Assembly (NCBI GenBank): GCA_002633005.1
Contig: NMRA01000004.1
Span: 1,659,144 to 1,723,143 of the forward strand
Direction of reading: 5' to 3'
Origin: Phoronis australis
Lineage: Eukaryota > Phoronida > Phoronidae
Length of the DNA stretch: 64,000 bases
Shown: one piece after another, positions 12,601 through 24,900 of the stretch
Position numbering within the stretch: the first letter of the stretch is position 1
Layout of the letters: the number at the start of each line of letters is the position of its first letter
The notes under the pieces: generated by a model
Databases searched by the model: none
What the model saw: only the letters and a program-made list of their open reading frames with translations
Told to the model about the DNA's origin: nothing
Translations under genes and position numbers: made by a program

Positions 12601-15219
12601 AAGAAGATACAGCCGTAGACGCCAAAAAAAAACAGCAAAATTGCACATAGGGGGCGTCAGAATGCTTGGAAACATCCAAAAATTAACGTCAGCCGGAGTC
12701 TTCGCATCAGGAAGACCACAGTCATTTTTATAACGATCCTCTGAATGATTTGGCTGATAAAAAGGCAGACGTTAAAAGCATATTTAAATGGCCACCACTG
12801 AGGTGACGCACAAAATGTCAAATCTGTCCAAAAATGGGAAGGGGTTGTCTCCTGATGAGAAGCCTATTCGCCAAATTTCATGAAAACACATTAATGAACT
12901 CTAAAGATACAGCCAAACGTAAAAAAACATTTTGTCACTAGGTGGCACAGTGGTATTTGGATCAGTTCGACACTGGTTACCGTTTGTCGTAGGCTCCATA
13001 GGAATGCATCTTTCAAATTTCACAAAGCTCTATCAACGGGTTCAGGAGACTTAGCCACAGACGCACAAAGAAAACAATATCGCCAGCAGGCGGCGACACA
13101 CTTGCTGGACTTGTTCGAAAGTCAATGTAAGTCGTGGCCTTCTCATCAGGAAAACATCTGTAAATTTTCCGAATATGATAAAGGTCCTTTCAGCGGTACT
13201 GCAGAGAGAGACGGACGCCAGGAAACGGACGCAAAAATAACAAAAATGGGTACAGCGCAGCGTAAAATCCGTCGAATTCGTTCGAAAATCGAATGGCATC
13301 ATTACATTCTTATTAAATACCTATTTGCCGAATTTCACGAAAGTCCATCAAGGAACTCCGAACATGCCGGTACAGAGGCAAACGTAAAAACTTAAACTGT
13401 CACTAAGGGGCGCAACGATAGTCGGATCGGCCCGAAACAGTCATCGTCTGTCGTCAGCTGCATAGGAACACACCTGCCAATTTTCAATAAGATCCAGCAA
13501 AATGTTTAGGAGATATAGCTGCGGATGCCAGACACTGGACGCCGGAATCCCAAACGACAATATGCATCTACATAAAAATATGTTGGGCGCATAAAGCGAA
13601 ATTATACCAAAACAACTGGCACTCGATGATGTCTTCATCGGCGTGTGTTGTGCATCGCTGTTGTCAAACGAACAACCGACGATCAGCTGTCTAAATTTGC
13701 TGAGGTAATTTTGAATTTTTGTAAGTGCAGATGAAATCCTTTGACAATCTGAAACAAAGGTTCTTAATTGTTGTATGTAGTGAATCGCGCTCACTCAATC
13801 TTCAACTTGTGGCAATATCCTACAGACACCATCTGCCCTGTTTTAGAAACCTAGACCTGAGACGGATACCCAGAGTTGCCTGCAATAACTCGGGCGGGAT
13901 CTGACTCCGCTGGAGCGGCGTCAGCCTTTTTCGATCATTTACACGGCCCGATCCCCCAGCTGAATAGTAGTTAGTACCCCCTCGGCATTCTACCAAATTT
14001 GCTGGGAAAAGTGGACATTCCAGATTATTGTGTTTAATAAATGCGCCTCATCTTTACTATCAGAAGTTATGTAACAAAAGTAAGGCAGCTCAGAGCAGCT
14101 CTTTTGGCCTAGAGAGAAAACGTGGTTGTGGTTGTGTTTGACCCATGCGACGATTTTTTTGTGGTCATGCACAGTTTTTGGCAGGGGTCGGAGACGAGCA
14201 TAGTTTACCTGCCGTGTGCCAAGTCGATCCAGCAGTCAGCTGGTCTTTTTCTATAAGGACACAGTTGGTGACTCCCAGCTTCGTTAAATGGTACAACACA
14301 CTGCAGCCCATCACACCACCCCCTATAATGACCACGTCTGCACTTGTTGGGACGGGAATCACGTCATCTTTGCCGCCTTCTGAAGTGCTGTTGTGAAATC
14401 AGTACCAGATTTACACCACATATGCCAGAATATATAACAAACGACATGATGCAGTTAGGGAGTGGTTGAACACCTTTGTTGTTTTCGTGTAACTTCGCAC
14501 AAAAACGTAGCATTTCAAGTGATTTTAAAATATGACACAATCAGTTTTCATGTAAAACATGGTCCACTGTTTAAGTTTATGTAGGACCTCATCGACAAGT
14601 CTGTGTCTTTAACCAATACAAATACATGTGTCTACAACATTACAGATTTCAACTCAGTGAAAGTCGATATTTTCTGAAACAAGTAAGAGTGAATGACATG
14701 AATTCGACACAGTTACCAATCTGCCATTGATTGAGTCACATGACCTGATGTCTTTTTCAGTAGTAAAAGTTAGCATGATATAAGGGTACATTGGTATCAA
14801 AACAATGGCATCAATAACACAACTATCGATATAAGTGCTCAAGATGCAATATTTACTGTGTGTACCAGCATCACATTGCATAAAGCCTATCGTCTGAAGG
14901 CTCCATATGAATCCATACAGCCAGCAGTCGATAGGAAACTTGAGTGGTAACGTGTGGAGCATTTTCAAGAGGGTTTTGCTGAATCAACATGGACACACAT
15001 AGACACCCATGTTCCTTTTTTAAAGACAGATGTCAGTATATTGTGTCCAAAATATGGCAAATTTTCAGCGGCACTCTTGAATTTTGAAACGGGGCTTCTC
15101 AGTAAATGTTTTTATAAGCCTTACCTGTAGGGTGCTGCAACTGTAACATTACGGCAGTGTCGATGTGTATTGAAGACCCGTTGAGCCCGTCGAAGACACA
15201 GTCTTGCTTTGGAAATCAT
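469..15219 (-). CDS. Gene B: second sarcosine dehydrogenase paralog (exons 1-13, continues past left edge)
   Basis: Thirteen exons encode the first 582 residues of a protein parallel to gene A, with intact splice sites and no stop or frameshift. Exon lengths are 95, 179, 176, 180, 124, 206, 130, 99, 79, 142, 84, 114 and 139 bp; only exon 9 differs from gene A (79 against 76). It has a presequence, GGGVMG flavin loop, TWHTAG with the covalent-FAD His, and the start of the GCV_T half. Exons 14-20 lie outside the window. It lies head-to-tail with gene A, 6.7 kb downstream of it. Intron 2 (14208-10657) holds a degenerate repeat array, intron 3 SINE-like sequence, intron 5 (8946-7089) a LINE relic; the other long introns, including 468-1, show nothing recognisable. 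It is probably functional, but the flavin loop departs from the family (see findings). Confidence 0.9.
1917..2030 (-). CDS. Gene B exon 12
   Basis: Parallel to gene A exon 12: [20 protein letters not shown] and FPAHHDV. 114 bp, donor GTGAGT. Confidence 0.9.
2802..2885 (-). CDS. Gene B exon 11
   Basis: [20 protein letters not shown] then FSDKGSIK. 84 bp, phases 0 to 0. Confidence 0.9.
3461..3602 (-). CDS. Gene B exon 10
   Basis: [41 protein letters not shown]. 142 bp, phases 2 to 0. Confidence 0.91.
4497..4575 (-). CDS. Gene B exon 9
   Basis: [20 protein letters not shown]. 79 bp, keeping the Gly codon that gene A has lost. Phases 1 to 2. Confidence 0.9.
4989..5032 (+). repeat. 11-bp tandem repeat, four units
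   Basis: Consecutive units AGCTTGCGACC, AGCTAGTGACC, AGCTTGCGACC and AGCTTGGGACC, inside intron 8 of gene B. Confidence 0.8.
5137..5215 (-). repeat. Two tandem 40-bp units covering the exon 8 splice donor of gene B
   Basis: Units 5137-5175 and 5176-5215 share TTTCGATATCCCAGAGA and TTACATAATGTCATA. The inner unit supplies the donor GTAAGT (G at 5204); the outer unit has a weaker copy GTAACT (G at 5164). Confidence 0.85.
5205..5303 (-). CDS. Gene B exon 8: flavin-loop exon
   Basis: [19 protein letters not shown] then [12 protein letters not shown]. Ser replaces the usual Asn of GFNS and Thr replaces a Met. 99 bp. Its end and donor are repeated 40 bp downstream (5137-5215). Confidence 0.88.
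5926..6055 (-). CDS. Gene B exon 7
   Basis: [18 protein letters not shown] and GIKSTVCGP; differs from gene A exon 7 at few positions. 130 bp. Confidence 0.91.
6883..7088 (-). CDS. Gene B exon 6
   Basis: [46 protein letters not shown]. 206 bp; donor GTAAGT. Confidence 0.92.
7770..8330 (-). pseudogene. Degenerate LINE reverse transcriptase fragment
   Basis: In intron 5 of gene B, minus strand. Translated with frameshifts it gives a stretch like IADAVPVYK, an NY..-type segment, [10 protein letters not shown], and then [11 protein letters not shown] at about 7793-7826, which is motif A of CR1/L2-like reverse transcriptases. Several frame changes and stops; an old, dead copy. Outer limits are approximate. 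Confidence 0.65.
8947..9070 (-). CDS. Gene B exon 5
   Basis: [20 protein letters not shown], ending in the usual N-C-A-G flavin motif. 124 bp, phases 0 to 1. Confidence 0.9.
9714..9893 (-). CDS. Gene B exon 4
   Basis: [20 protein letters not shown] and [20 protein letters not shown]. 180 bp. Acceptor side of the intron holds AAT-rich simple sequence as in gene A. Confidence 0.91.
10085..10165 (-). repeat. SINE-like sequence with a Pol III B-box
   Basis: The minus strand holds GAGTTCGATCCCC (10113-10126), matching the tRNA B-box consensus, with an A-box-like string about 40 bases before it. No full tRNA fold. In intron 3 of gene B. Confidence 0.3.
10481..10656 (-). CDS. Gene B exon 3
   Basis: [20 protein letters not shown] and [18 protein letters not shown]. 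The Gly-Gly-Met of gene A is Gly-Ala-Met here. 176 bp, phases 1 to 0. Confidence 0.91.
11292..11350 (+). repeat. Short tandem repeat, about 18-bp unit
   Basis: Three units of the form AAGGGG(T)CACATTTTGG in intron 2 of gene B. Confidence 0.75.
12430..13545 (+). repeat. Degenerate modular repeat array, period about 145 bp
   Basis: A recurring module of the type CCAAATTTCA(C/T)GAAA...CATCAA...GGTTCAGGAGAT..AGCC...CAGACGC...CACTAGGGGGCG is seen near 12441, 12570, 12868, 13010, 13155, 13324 and 13475. Spacing is about 129-169 bases, with one double-length step. Units are strongly diverged. It fills much of intron 2 of gene B. I do not know a name for the family. Confidence 0.7.
14209..14387 (-). 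CDS. Gene B exon 2: FAD motif
   Basis: Carries [19 protein letters not shown] and AGSTWHTAG with the flavin-attachment His; gene A has Thr where this copy has Ser before Thr-Trp. 179 bp. Confidence 0.91.
15125..15219 (-). CDS. Gene B exon 1: start and presequence
   Basis: ATG at 15219; 31 residues rich in Arg, Lys and Ala, parallel to gene A exon 1 ([11 protein letters not shown] against [11 protein letters not shown]). 95 bp, donor GTAAGG. Confidence 0.83.
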
Positions 15220-16281
15220 ACTGCTTCCTGCAATAGTAATTAACTATGCTAGAACTTGGAATAACGCTTGATCTGTTGTATAATCGTATTCAATATGCTT
15301 CTAATTGTTTATGAAGGCAAGAATTACGAGCTGGTTCGTGATGTATAAGGGAAATACACATCAGCCAAATTTAAAACGTCAAAGTTAATATTTCGTGCAT
15401 CCGGTGATGGAAAGTCACGCCGTGGCACATGAACTGATGCTGTTTGCTCTTCCTAAACACATATAATAGCAGGTATCGTTTGAAAAACATTCACAGGCAC
15501 AGTACCTAGATGGTACTGGTATTTGTTACACGAAATGCATGGTTAATTGACCTACTTACTACATTTGGTTTACAAGGCGCGCATGCTGAAATTTATCTCC
15601 AACGCTGTTCTCTGGCTCCAGAAAAAATACCGTTTGTGAGCAAGACGAATCACATGACACACTCGGATACTTGTTTCAACGTTTTCCACCACTCGTTCTG
15701 TGGTCATCCTCAGAATGACAGTTGATATAGTGGACTTGACGTTACAAACATCATTTTGTGGTAACTCATTCGTCGACATGTCGCATATGACATGCATTCT
15801 ATCAAGAGGGCAATCTTCAAAACATGTTGATGCTTTCCACTCAAAGGTCATTGCCCGCGGATCATATAGAAGTGCAAGTTTAGTTCCCAACATCCCTTGG
15901 GCTTATCGTGACCCTTCGGGCGTTTGTTTTCTTCTTGGCAGGACTGGTTGACACCAGTTAACTTTAATCCTCTTATCAACATTTACGCTTTTGTCGTGGC
16001 AGAGGAGATAGGGGAAATTGAATCAAGGGTGAACAGGGATTCACATGGGCGGGACAGCACCGTCAGTGGACCCCCACGATCCATGGAAATGTCCTAATTT
16101 GTGGCTAGTCATCTAACTGTCCTTCATTCACAAACAACTCTCCTATTATATTAATGCAAGTGCGTTTTTTTCAGTTGATCATGAAACTTGTTTTTCCTAC
16201 AAAAACTCTAATAAATCAAACGATCAGTTACCCGCGTTCTCGATCCAAGAAACGAATTTTCGATTCAAACCGCGGACTGTT

Positions 16282-16420
16282 NNNNNNNNNNNNNNNNNNN
16301 NNNNNNNNNNNNNNNNNNNNNNNNNNNNNNNNNNNNNNNNNNNNNNNNNNNNNNNNNNNNNNNNNNNNNNNNNNNNNNNNNNNNNNNNNNNNNNNNNNNN
16401 NNNNNNNNNNNNNNNNNNNN
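16282..16420. other. Assembly gap (139 N)
   Basis: Run of N. Open frames crossing it are meaningless. Confidence 0.99.
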
Positions 16421-16592
16421 CCAGCAATAACGAGCTGCCAGCTCTTTCAAAACCCTGAAATCACTTCCCAATTGATTAAGGCCTTGAGACCATTTTCATA
16501 ACGGTAAATAAAACGTTGTTTTTGTGATTGAACACTGAGTTATTACAGCGTTAAAACGGCATTTTCGGTCTGAAAAGAAATTTTTACAGAAG

Positions 16593-16664
16593 TTAGACCT
16601 AGTGTGGCATCGAATCCACTAGCTTTAGAATAGTACGCTCTGCCGCTGAGCCTAATTGAGCTCC
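16593..16664 (-). repeat. tRNA-like relic or SINE head
   Basis: The minus strand contains GGCTCAGCGGCAGAGC (D-arm and A-box-like, with GCTC/GAGC stem) and GTGGATTCGATGCCAC (T-arm and B-box-like, with GTGG/CCAC stem). Anticodon and acceptor stems do not pair, so it is not a working tRNA gene. Confidence 0.4.
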
Positions 16665-18954
16665 GAATGTCTTGCAGACAACGGTCGGAATTGTTTATTT
16701 GTACTAAATCACAACGGATTCTGTTGTTTTGTAGCTCTGGTCAAAGCTAATAACTTCAAACAGTCCATCCGTCTAACAAAAAAATCTAAAAGTTAAAAAA
16801 ATTGCCATTTGACAAATCCGCTTGGCCACAACAGCCTTATATTCACCATGTGCAGTTGTGAAAAGTGAAGTGAATTCGCCAAACTGCAAAATTGTCATTT
16901 TGACACCATCTTTTGAAAAAATTAAAAAAATCCTTTGAAAGAATTTTAAAAAATCATTTAGCCTATTCAATTACTCAGTTCATTTGACTATTAGGTTAAG
17001 TCACAAACTGGCCAGTTTTCACACTACTACACAAAGAAACTATAGTTAGAATGAACAGCGGGCCATCTGTTTTGCCTCAAGGATACACTAAAATTTAAGA
17101 AAAAAATCACGATTTCGTTGTATATACAAACAGGTAAGTTACCTATTTATTAATGGAACTTGCTCTTGGAATTCTTTTTATTGTGTATGCGAGTAAAAGT
17201 GAAGCGTTACACGCGGAAGATTTTCAATGTAATGGCGAAATGTAGCCAACTGTGGCGACTGTAGCCAGCTTCAAGCGTGTTGCTCTCAGTCTCACAGTTG
17301 AGTGTAATGCGTTCGAGGTTATGTCTCTGGGGCAGGTTCTTTAGCTATGTAGCCACGTTAGAGACCTATAAAGAGAAAATTTGTGACTACATGTACGTAC
17401 TCGCCTGGCTAGTTCTTGAAACCTTATAGGGAATAACAAATAAATTGTCCCACCTTTTTCCACTTCCCTCATTGATTTCTTCTTGCGAACTATAGCCAAT
17501 TTTCGAAGTCGTTATTTCTCGGTGCATCTCATCATCACCAGTTTGTTTTTATCTGAGAAGCCCTCATGAACTTAACTTGCGAAGACCTGCATGCTGTATT
17601 GTTACGTTAACACTTCCGTGTTCTCAATTGACTCGTGGGGCAAATCGTTCGAAAAACTTGATGTCGGGGAGTTATTTTGCATAAACGCCTTTCACTGACT
17701 ATTTGGAATTGCAAAAAAAAATACGAATATCACAAAAGAGTGGAAGTGCAATGTGGAACATACATGTATCTATGGGCGCACTGAGGAGAAATTGGTCGTA
17801 TTATCTATGCGTACTCAGACTAAGGGTGTCTCAATGGTAAGTGAGGGCAAATTTAGTGTTTCTAGCTAGGCCTAGAGCCGGCAGCACATACCTGTCTAAT
17901 TAATGGGTAGACTTCGAGAAGTACTAATAACACTACTCACTCAGAGCACACAAGTTCAACTAGTGACCACATATCTGCTGTTGAAGTGACAGGCTGGTCC
18001 AGTCTACCCTGAATGGTTCCACAGCAGTCAGCAGGTGTCATTGAACCAACCCCAATAAAAAGGGACATTACATAACAGTACAACTCGGCACAGGACGAGG
18101 TTTTCATGTGTTCCGTATTACCGTACATGTATGTCTCAGCGCCACCTATAATGAGGTTTACCGGAACAAGCGCAAAACAAATGCTCCGATACATACATGT
18201 ATAGTGTGCCCCCAGGCAAGTGGAAGTTGGGCGGCAAGTTATATGCAGTAAAACGCCAAAAAAGAAATTAGCAATCTGGCACCCAAGTTTTTAATTGAGC
18301 TGTACTTAAATATCATCAATTTATAAAGTAGGCAACTGAAAAAGGTTTAGCTGCCTCTGTGTCCCACGTTACTCAGTAAAGAAAGTCCTTTTTCTCGGTA
18401 ATTTTGTCTCACGTTATCCTAAAACCATGACGTTTGACGCCTCAAACATTACATCGTTCTGTCGTTCAGTAACTTTTCCAGACGTGGGGGGTGCTGAACG
18501 TGCGATAACATCAGGCTCTTTTGTTAACTGCCCGGCTCAGTCTTTTGTCCCGTATGATAACAAGCAGGCCAATTATCTTCCAGGCTTCAAAGGAAACGTA
18601 TGGTGGTTGCACGCTATTACCGAACACGGCGTACATGTATGAACACAGTCAAACCCACAGTGCGTCCGTTTGGACAGAATAGATTGTCTTATTTTTTGTT
18701 GTAGTTGGGCGATTTTGGTGATTCAAAAACGGAACATGATCAGCATTTGACGAGGAATTCAGAAATGCTATTGGTTTAAGCTCAAATATGTTATGACTTA
18801 ACTTTCATTTTTATCAGCCCAGTCCACTCAGTTTACTGATATGATCTTATCGGAGATTAGAGCAATTATCGAACAAAAGAGCGCAGGCCCTCCAACCTTA
18901 AATGCCAGAATGGAGTTAATCAGTCGTGTAAGATATTTGCTACGGGGGAAAACT

Positions 18955-18995
18955 TCCCAACTTGTTGTTGGACTATAGAATCGAACAAGTTGGGA
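18955..18995. repeat. Perfect 12-bp inverted repeat
   Basis: TCCCAACTTGTT (18955-18966) and AACAAGTTGGGA (18984-18995) with a 17-base loop. Confidence 0.7.
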
Positions 18996-21697
18996 GCAAC
19001 GGGATATCGCCGTCATGAGAGGCACGATAAAACCAATGAAACTTAAATATATTTGAGAATGTCCTCAATCTATGATAAAACGCAGTTAAGCTTGTGCAAA
19101 ATTCGATCTAATACAGCGTTCGCATGCCTTCTGCCTGATCGGACGTCTGATCCGTCGTCTGAAGACAGTGAATGCTCGCCAGACATACAAAGCCAACCAG
19201 ATTCCAAAGATGCGACTTGCCCGATCTCCTCCCCCACCGCGCTGCAGTGGCCAAAATAATGTCAAATATATAAACTACAGGTAAAACGGTAGATCGGAGA
19301 CTTTGTCACGCTCGTTTTTTTGAACGTCGCAGGTTTACTGATGCTTAAGACAACTGTGTTGACAACTGAAGGAGCCATGCAGTACGTGGTTTGGCTGAGG
19401 GCCAATAATACCATTAAATCCCCGATCTGGACTGTGATAAAATTAGAGATTAGAAAATTTGTGACAGATCTGTCACCTTACAAGGATAAATTTAATGCAT
19501 TTTCCACCATTCAACTCTTGACCACCGTCGTAAAAAGCCAGGTGTCAGGGTCGATTGAGCATGCGAGAATTTCTGGCCAAGTGAACCTTTTGCCAACAAA
19601 AAAGCTGGATGACTAAAAAAAAACGGGGTACCGCCTTCAGTACTGTGAAGTGTGCGTCTGTGCCTTTTAAGTGGACTTTTGTCTCGTTTCCTCGGACTTT
19701 TTACTTCTCTGAGGCGGATCTTTTCGCCCATTTCGCCAATGGGGGCTGTCGTTCGAGCCGGCCTCCCTGGGTGCGCGCATGTTGACCAAATATTTTCGGA
19801 TTGCGTGTATTTTTAGCGAATTGGCCTCAAAGTCAGTCTTTCCCAACTGCGGGCAGTATAGATTCAGAACTGAAAGACCACAAGTTTTTCAAGAGGGGCC
19901 TCACAATCTGACATACAGAGTACGTATCACAACTAAGGCGTTCATTTATAAATCTGTGATCGGTTTTTGAGCAATTCGTTGTTTTTTAATCAATAGTTAA
20001 CAAAATGCCCGGAACGGACAGCTTGATCGATCTAGGCCTTTGTTTTTTGAAAGGTACTTGTAAGTCCGGTCGTAAGCTAAACAGGTCACGTGGGCAAGAA
20101 GGCCCGTCATCGCAAACGCGATGCTGTTGACAGCGAACGTTACAACTTTTCATGTCCAAACTGATCTACAACCTTCTTCAATCACGTTAATGAACTGTGA
20201 GCAAATTTTAAACATCGAAGTCAATTACAACCGTTTTACGCTGTACCTAAGACCGGACTATAGGATCATGTTACATTGTTATCCCGGCCGACGAGGATCA
20301 TCTACGAACACGCATGCAGGACATTTTGCCGTCGAAAACTGTGGTTGCCAGGACTAGCCCATACCACGCCCTTAGGTCATCCTAGACTCTTCTCTGTTAT
20401 CACCAGTCCGTAAACCCTTCTTAACAACAACACTTATCACAATCATGAATTCATGTACACAATCTGGAAAGAAAAGAACAAAAAACATAGTATTTTTATA
20501 TAACTTTATTACCGTCACAAGCCTTACTGAGACGTAATGAAGGTTCCATGGCGGACAAAGTAAAGCTAACCTCTTTCATGCTCCACAGATTGACGAAAAA
20601 TTAGTCACAGCGGCTAATCAACATAATTTCAATCTGCAATTGGATGGTTTGGATGAAACAGTGACCTAATTATTGGCCTTTTGAAACCAAAGCCCCCTGC
20701 ATCCATAATAAGTCAGAACTATCAATAACAAACTGGAATGAATCAAGTTACTAATGGTGAATCTTATAAGCATTCAGTGAGCTAAATCAGTCTATGGTTA
20801 TACAATAGGACTAGGAATGCTACCTTACATGTACTCCATGAAAAACAGGTGTCTCAGACAAAAACAGGCCGAGCTGGAAATTGCAGCAGTGAACACACTC
20901 TACAACGTTCACTGCAAAAGGTCCTGTAATACACAAAACATTATTGTTTAAATACAGTGAACAAGGAGTGTAGGTCTGTGACCACATTTCCAAATTGAAC
21001 GCCTGCATATTGCCTATAATTGCCACAAGAAGAAGTCCAGGTTAGCCCAGTCTGACTAGACTTTTTGGGTATGTTAAATCAATAACAAAAAATACTCTCA
21101 AACAATTAAAAAGGAATGTTACCGTTTTGAAAATCCTTTTCAGTCAACTTGTCATATCACTATAAAAGGTATCTTGAACCTTTTTAGTCAATTTCATTTC
21201 CTCAAACCAGAAGCAGTGTGGTCCACTGATTAAGATAAAAAAGTCAACTGGTTCGCATGAGCTGCATTCCCTTCCATCTCAGATCTAATAACTGTACTCA
21301 ATGGACCAGACACCTACAAATTTTCAGTCTCAGCCTCCTTGCATAACAATGTAGGTCTAACCTCAGTAACTATGCCATGAACAGGTAACAACACTAATGC
21401 AACTAGGATGCAGCCAGCATTTGCACTGAGCGGCTCATGTACCACACCTCTGGTTTGAAAAATTGTTAATGGTGTTTTGAAAAAAATCAAATAAAAAGAT
21501 TCAAAATGATTTTCAATTAAACAAGTTTTGCCTTCAAAAATCTAATATTCCCCTTATGAGGCAGACTTTGGCAACGCAAGAAATCGTGCACAAAGTCAAA
21601 CTATGTCGTCTCTTCGATTCAGTATATTTCTTTCACTCTAGCAAGAGAGACTTGGTGGTGACTCTAGCATACATGCATTGGCCAGCAATTATGAAAA

Positions 21698-21703
21698 TTT
21701 ATT
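21698..21703 (-). other. Candidate polyadenylation signal of gene A
   Basis: AATAAA on the minus strand about 180 bases after the gene A stop codon, the nearest exact hexamer found. No transcript evidence. Confidence 0.4.
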
Positions 21704-21879
21704 CAATAGCACAATGATATGTAAATTACAAAACAGCACAAAACAGAAATACATGCAAATCATGAAACTGTCTCAAACACCATGTTATCTCAGAATGTAT
21801 GTGAGATCAAAGAAATCAGAGTCCAGCCATCTCCCTCATTTCTCAAATTTGGCATCTTCATTCAGTGTCAAGTATGACC

Positions 21880-21986
21880 TCAACTTGAGTAGACCCCTTG
21901 AACTCTGAGGTGTTTGGGGTCAAAGGGCGACTTGGTGTGAAGTGTGGCAGGATACGCAGTACCCATCCTTTCAATGGTGTATTGGC
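21880..21986 (-). CDS. SARDH: Gene A exon 20: C-terminus and stop
   Basis: Residues 864-898 and TGA at 21882-21880: [12 protein letters not shown], then [17 protein letters not shown]. The ending corresponds to the vertebrate C-terminus with two extra Ser. 107 bp, found as its own small exon after CTTTTTAG. Confidence 0.9.
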
Positions 21987-24900
21987 CTAAAAAGGAGTAT
22001 TGAGTAAAAATTAAAAAGTCAGCCATCCCAATTTGCCATGGTGATCAATTGCATTCACTAGTTCACAGTCATCCCAGACATGACCTGTACAGTAGCCAAT
22101 CACAACACACTACTAGGACCCAATCGATGGCTGTGACATCATCAACAGAGTATTCAGTGTGAGTTGACTACTGTAACTCAACACTGACTCAGTTCCATGA
22201 GTGGCTAATTTTGGTGACAAGGCAGTGCATAATTAAGAGTGTAACAAGCAAAGTAGAATTTAAAAACATGAATTTCAAACTGAAAATTACGCTTTACCAA
22301 AAATTTAAAAAGTCTGCAGGCTTGACTTCAACAGCCTAAAATACGGTGAGCCAACAGTACACGCAAAAAATGACCAGACAAAATGATCCGGAGTTCCAGA
22401 GATGACAGCTGAGTGTAAGCAGAAATTATCATAACTCTCGCATCAATGATGCGTTGTGACAGCCGGTCAACGGTATTCTTTCTCATAACTATTGAATGTG
22501 TATTGTAGATACAACCGAATGGTTGTAAAAAGTCACATGAACTACACCTTCCCACTAAAAGAAGCTCTCCTGCTAGAATGCGTTACAAAGTTCTTCCTGA
22601 ACCATAACTGAGTTTGCTTTGTCTATCAACAATGGCTGCACTTTATAGTCTGCCCTGGTTCCTCCAGGTCAATTGGCTAAGACATCCGATTGAAATGTGA
22701 GAAGGAAGTCTCCATTGAGAACCAATCCATTCTCTTAGCCAATTAATCCAGCAGAACTGGTCTATCAAGTGCAGCCAATGAGAAGCTATAGACCCAATTT
22801 GCAAGATCAAGTGACTTTTAGACTGACTGAATGCAATGAAAACAAATAATTCAAAAAGTACCGGATTTCAAGAAATCCAACGTGACTGTCTTCCCTTCAG
22901 GGTGATTCACATATCCATAACCAATTGACTTGCCAAGCGAAAATGCATATTCGCCCCTTCGCAAATACCCGACGACCCGGTTGTCACGGAAGATAGCCTC
23001 TAAACCAAACAATGGCACATGTCTGAAAAATGAAGAGAGATTAATAAAGAAGAGACAGCACCAATATGGCCGACCATGGCTTTCCTACAGCAGGAATATG
23101 CAACTTTAATATTCGTCTTCAACGTTAATTGTACAACGGCACTAAGTTGGCACTTGCGTACTTTTCTTCATATAAATATTTGAAAAGCTAAAAAATTTAA
23201 GGGCATGTAATCAGTTTTAGGGCCAAAAATGCATTTTTGGGATTATTGTTGGTGGGGATATATTTTTAAGATCAATGGCTTCAACCAAAACTATAAAAGA
23301 GCAAAATTCATTTCTTTTTGAGACTTGATTTGAGATTGGTGATGACCAACACTGTCTTCCAGTGATTCGGTAGACCTTACAGCAAAAAGCATCCTAGCAG
23401 CTTCATTATACTGATAATTTGGTGCAAGCCAACACCAGAAAAAAACAGTGCCACCTTCAGAGAAAATGAACAACTATTAGAACGTGTCGACTGCTGAACA
23501 GCCCTCCATTGATTTGTGCCCAAAACTGTGGAACTTAATGGATTATACTCTTCATTTTATTGTTATTAGTACTAGAATATGTGAATTCTTCTAATTACAT
23601 TAAGAAGTCAGATTCCAGGAATTCCATCGTTTGTTTGATGTCACGAAAAATCTGGGTTCCAAAGGCACAACGTAACCTTTAAAAAAAACGCCGAAGCAGA
23701 AACAAGCATATACATTTTCTCCCTTTGGAAAATACACAATTCAGTTGCCGCGCTTTTTCATTTTGGGATTTTGTTAACTAATTATGACACATCAGAGACC
23801 AGGATGACATTATGCCCAGCTTTAATTGGAGGTAAAATTTTGACACTCTGGTCAAAACAACTTACTCATCTATTGTGAAGCAAGCGAGCCTCTTCTTCAC
23901 CCCTTCAGCCTTCTTTCGTTCCATGGCCTCACGACCCAAAAATGGCGTGTCAGTCTTTAGTTTACACGTGAATGCTAAACCTGCCTCGAGGGGTGAGTCA
24001 TCTGGTCTCACGTCAGCATGCCAGTGTCTGTAGCCTGAAATGTATTGAAGATTAAGATGTAATCATGCTACAGTTATAATACTAAATTATAATTAAATAA
24101 TAATAATAACATTATTATAATAATACATAAACATTGTTTTATATTCACTTTATGTATGTTTCATTTTACTTTCTAAAGCAATAGCACACCAAAAGGATAT
24201 TTTGACAATACTAACAACTGAAACATTGCACTCAAATACTACTGTAGTGTATGATGAAATCTCACCAATCTAAGACACAATACACCGTATTCACGCAGTC
24301 GCCATGTTACAAAGATCCTCCTTTTAGATTTTAAAAGACAATGCATTTCACAGTTAATCACAGTGCCAAAATGTGATTTTTTTGCATGCCTCGTTAAATT
24401 TATGTCACAATTGCATTGTTTTTTAAACCTAAAAAGAGGCTCTTTTTTAAAACGGCAACTGGAATAAGGTCTATATGGTCAACAAGTGGAATTTTTTTCA
24501 TAAAAGACCATCAAAACCTATCTTTAAAATTTGTGGGCATTCACAACAATGTGAAAAGACCTTGGAAAATGAAAAATGTTAATTTTGGCTACTATTTTTG
24601 TACTTACTGTATCATCACACTCAATAACTTACTTTTCACTTTATGAGCAACAAGCTCAAGGGTGCGAAATATTCACTAGTCTATAGATAGCTCTGCAGAC
24701 ATATGCACTGAAATAGCCTCACCTTTCTCAATACTCAGAGACTCAATGGCCCTGTAACCTGCATTGACAATGCCATGTTTTTCTCCCTCGGCCATCACAG
24801 CACGGTAGACGTCTACACATTCGTCCTTAGGGATGTGAAGCTCCCATCCAAGCTCACCAACAAACGAAAGACGGAGAGCACGCACCTCATGTCCAGCCAG

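Larger units (their letters stand above)
15220..21879. other. Intergenic region between genes A and B
   Basis: No coding region recognised on either strand. It contains a 139-base gap, a tRNA-like relic near 16.6 kb, a perfect 12-bp inverted repeat at 18955-18995, and the 3' flank of gene A with a candidate polyadenylation signal. The promoter of gene B should lie just above 15219, but no TATA box or other clear element is visible. Confidence 0.6.

Noticed and set aside
16154-16501. Open frames crossing the N gap at 16.3 kb
   Set aside because: Most of the translation is X; no recognisable coding sequence on either side.
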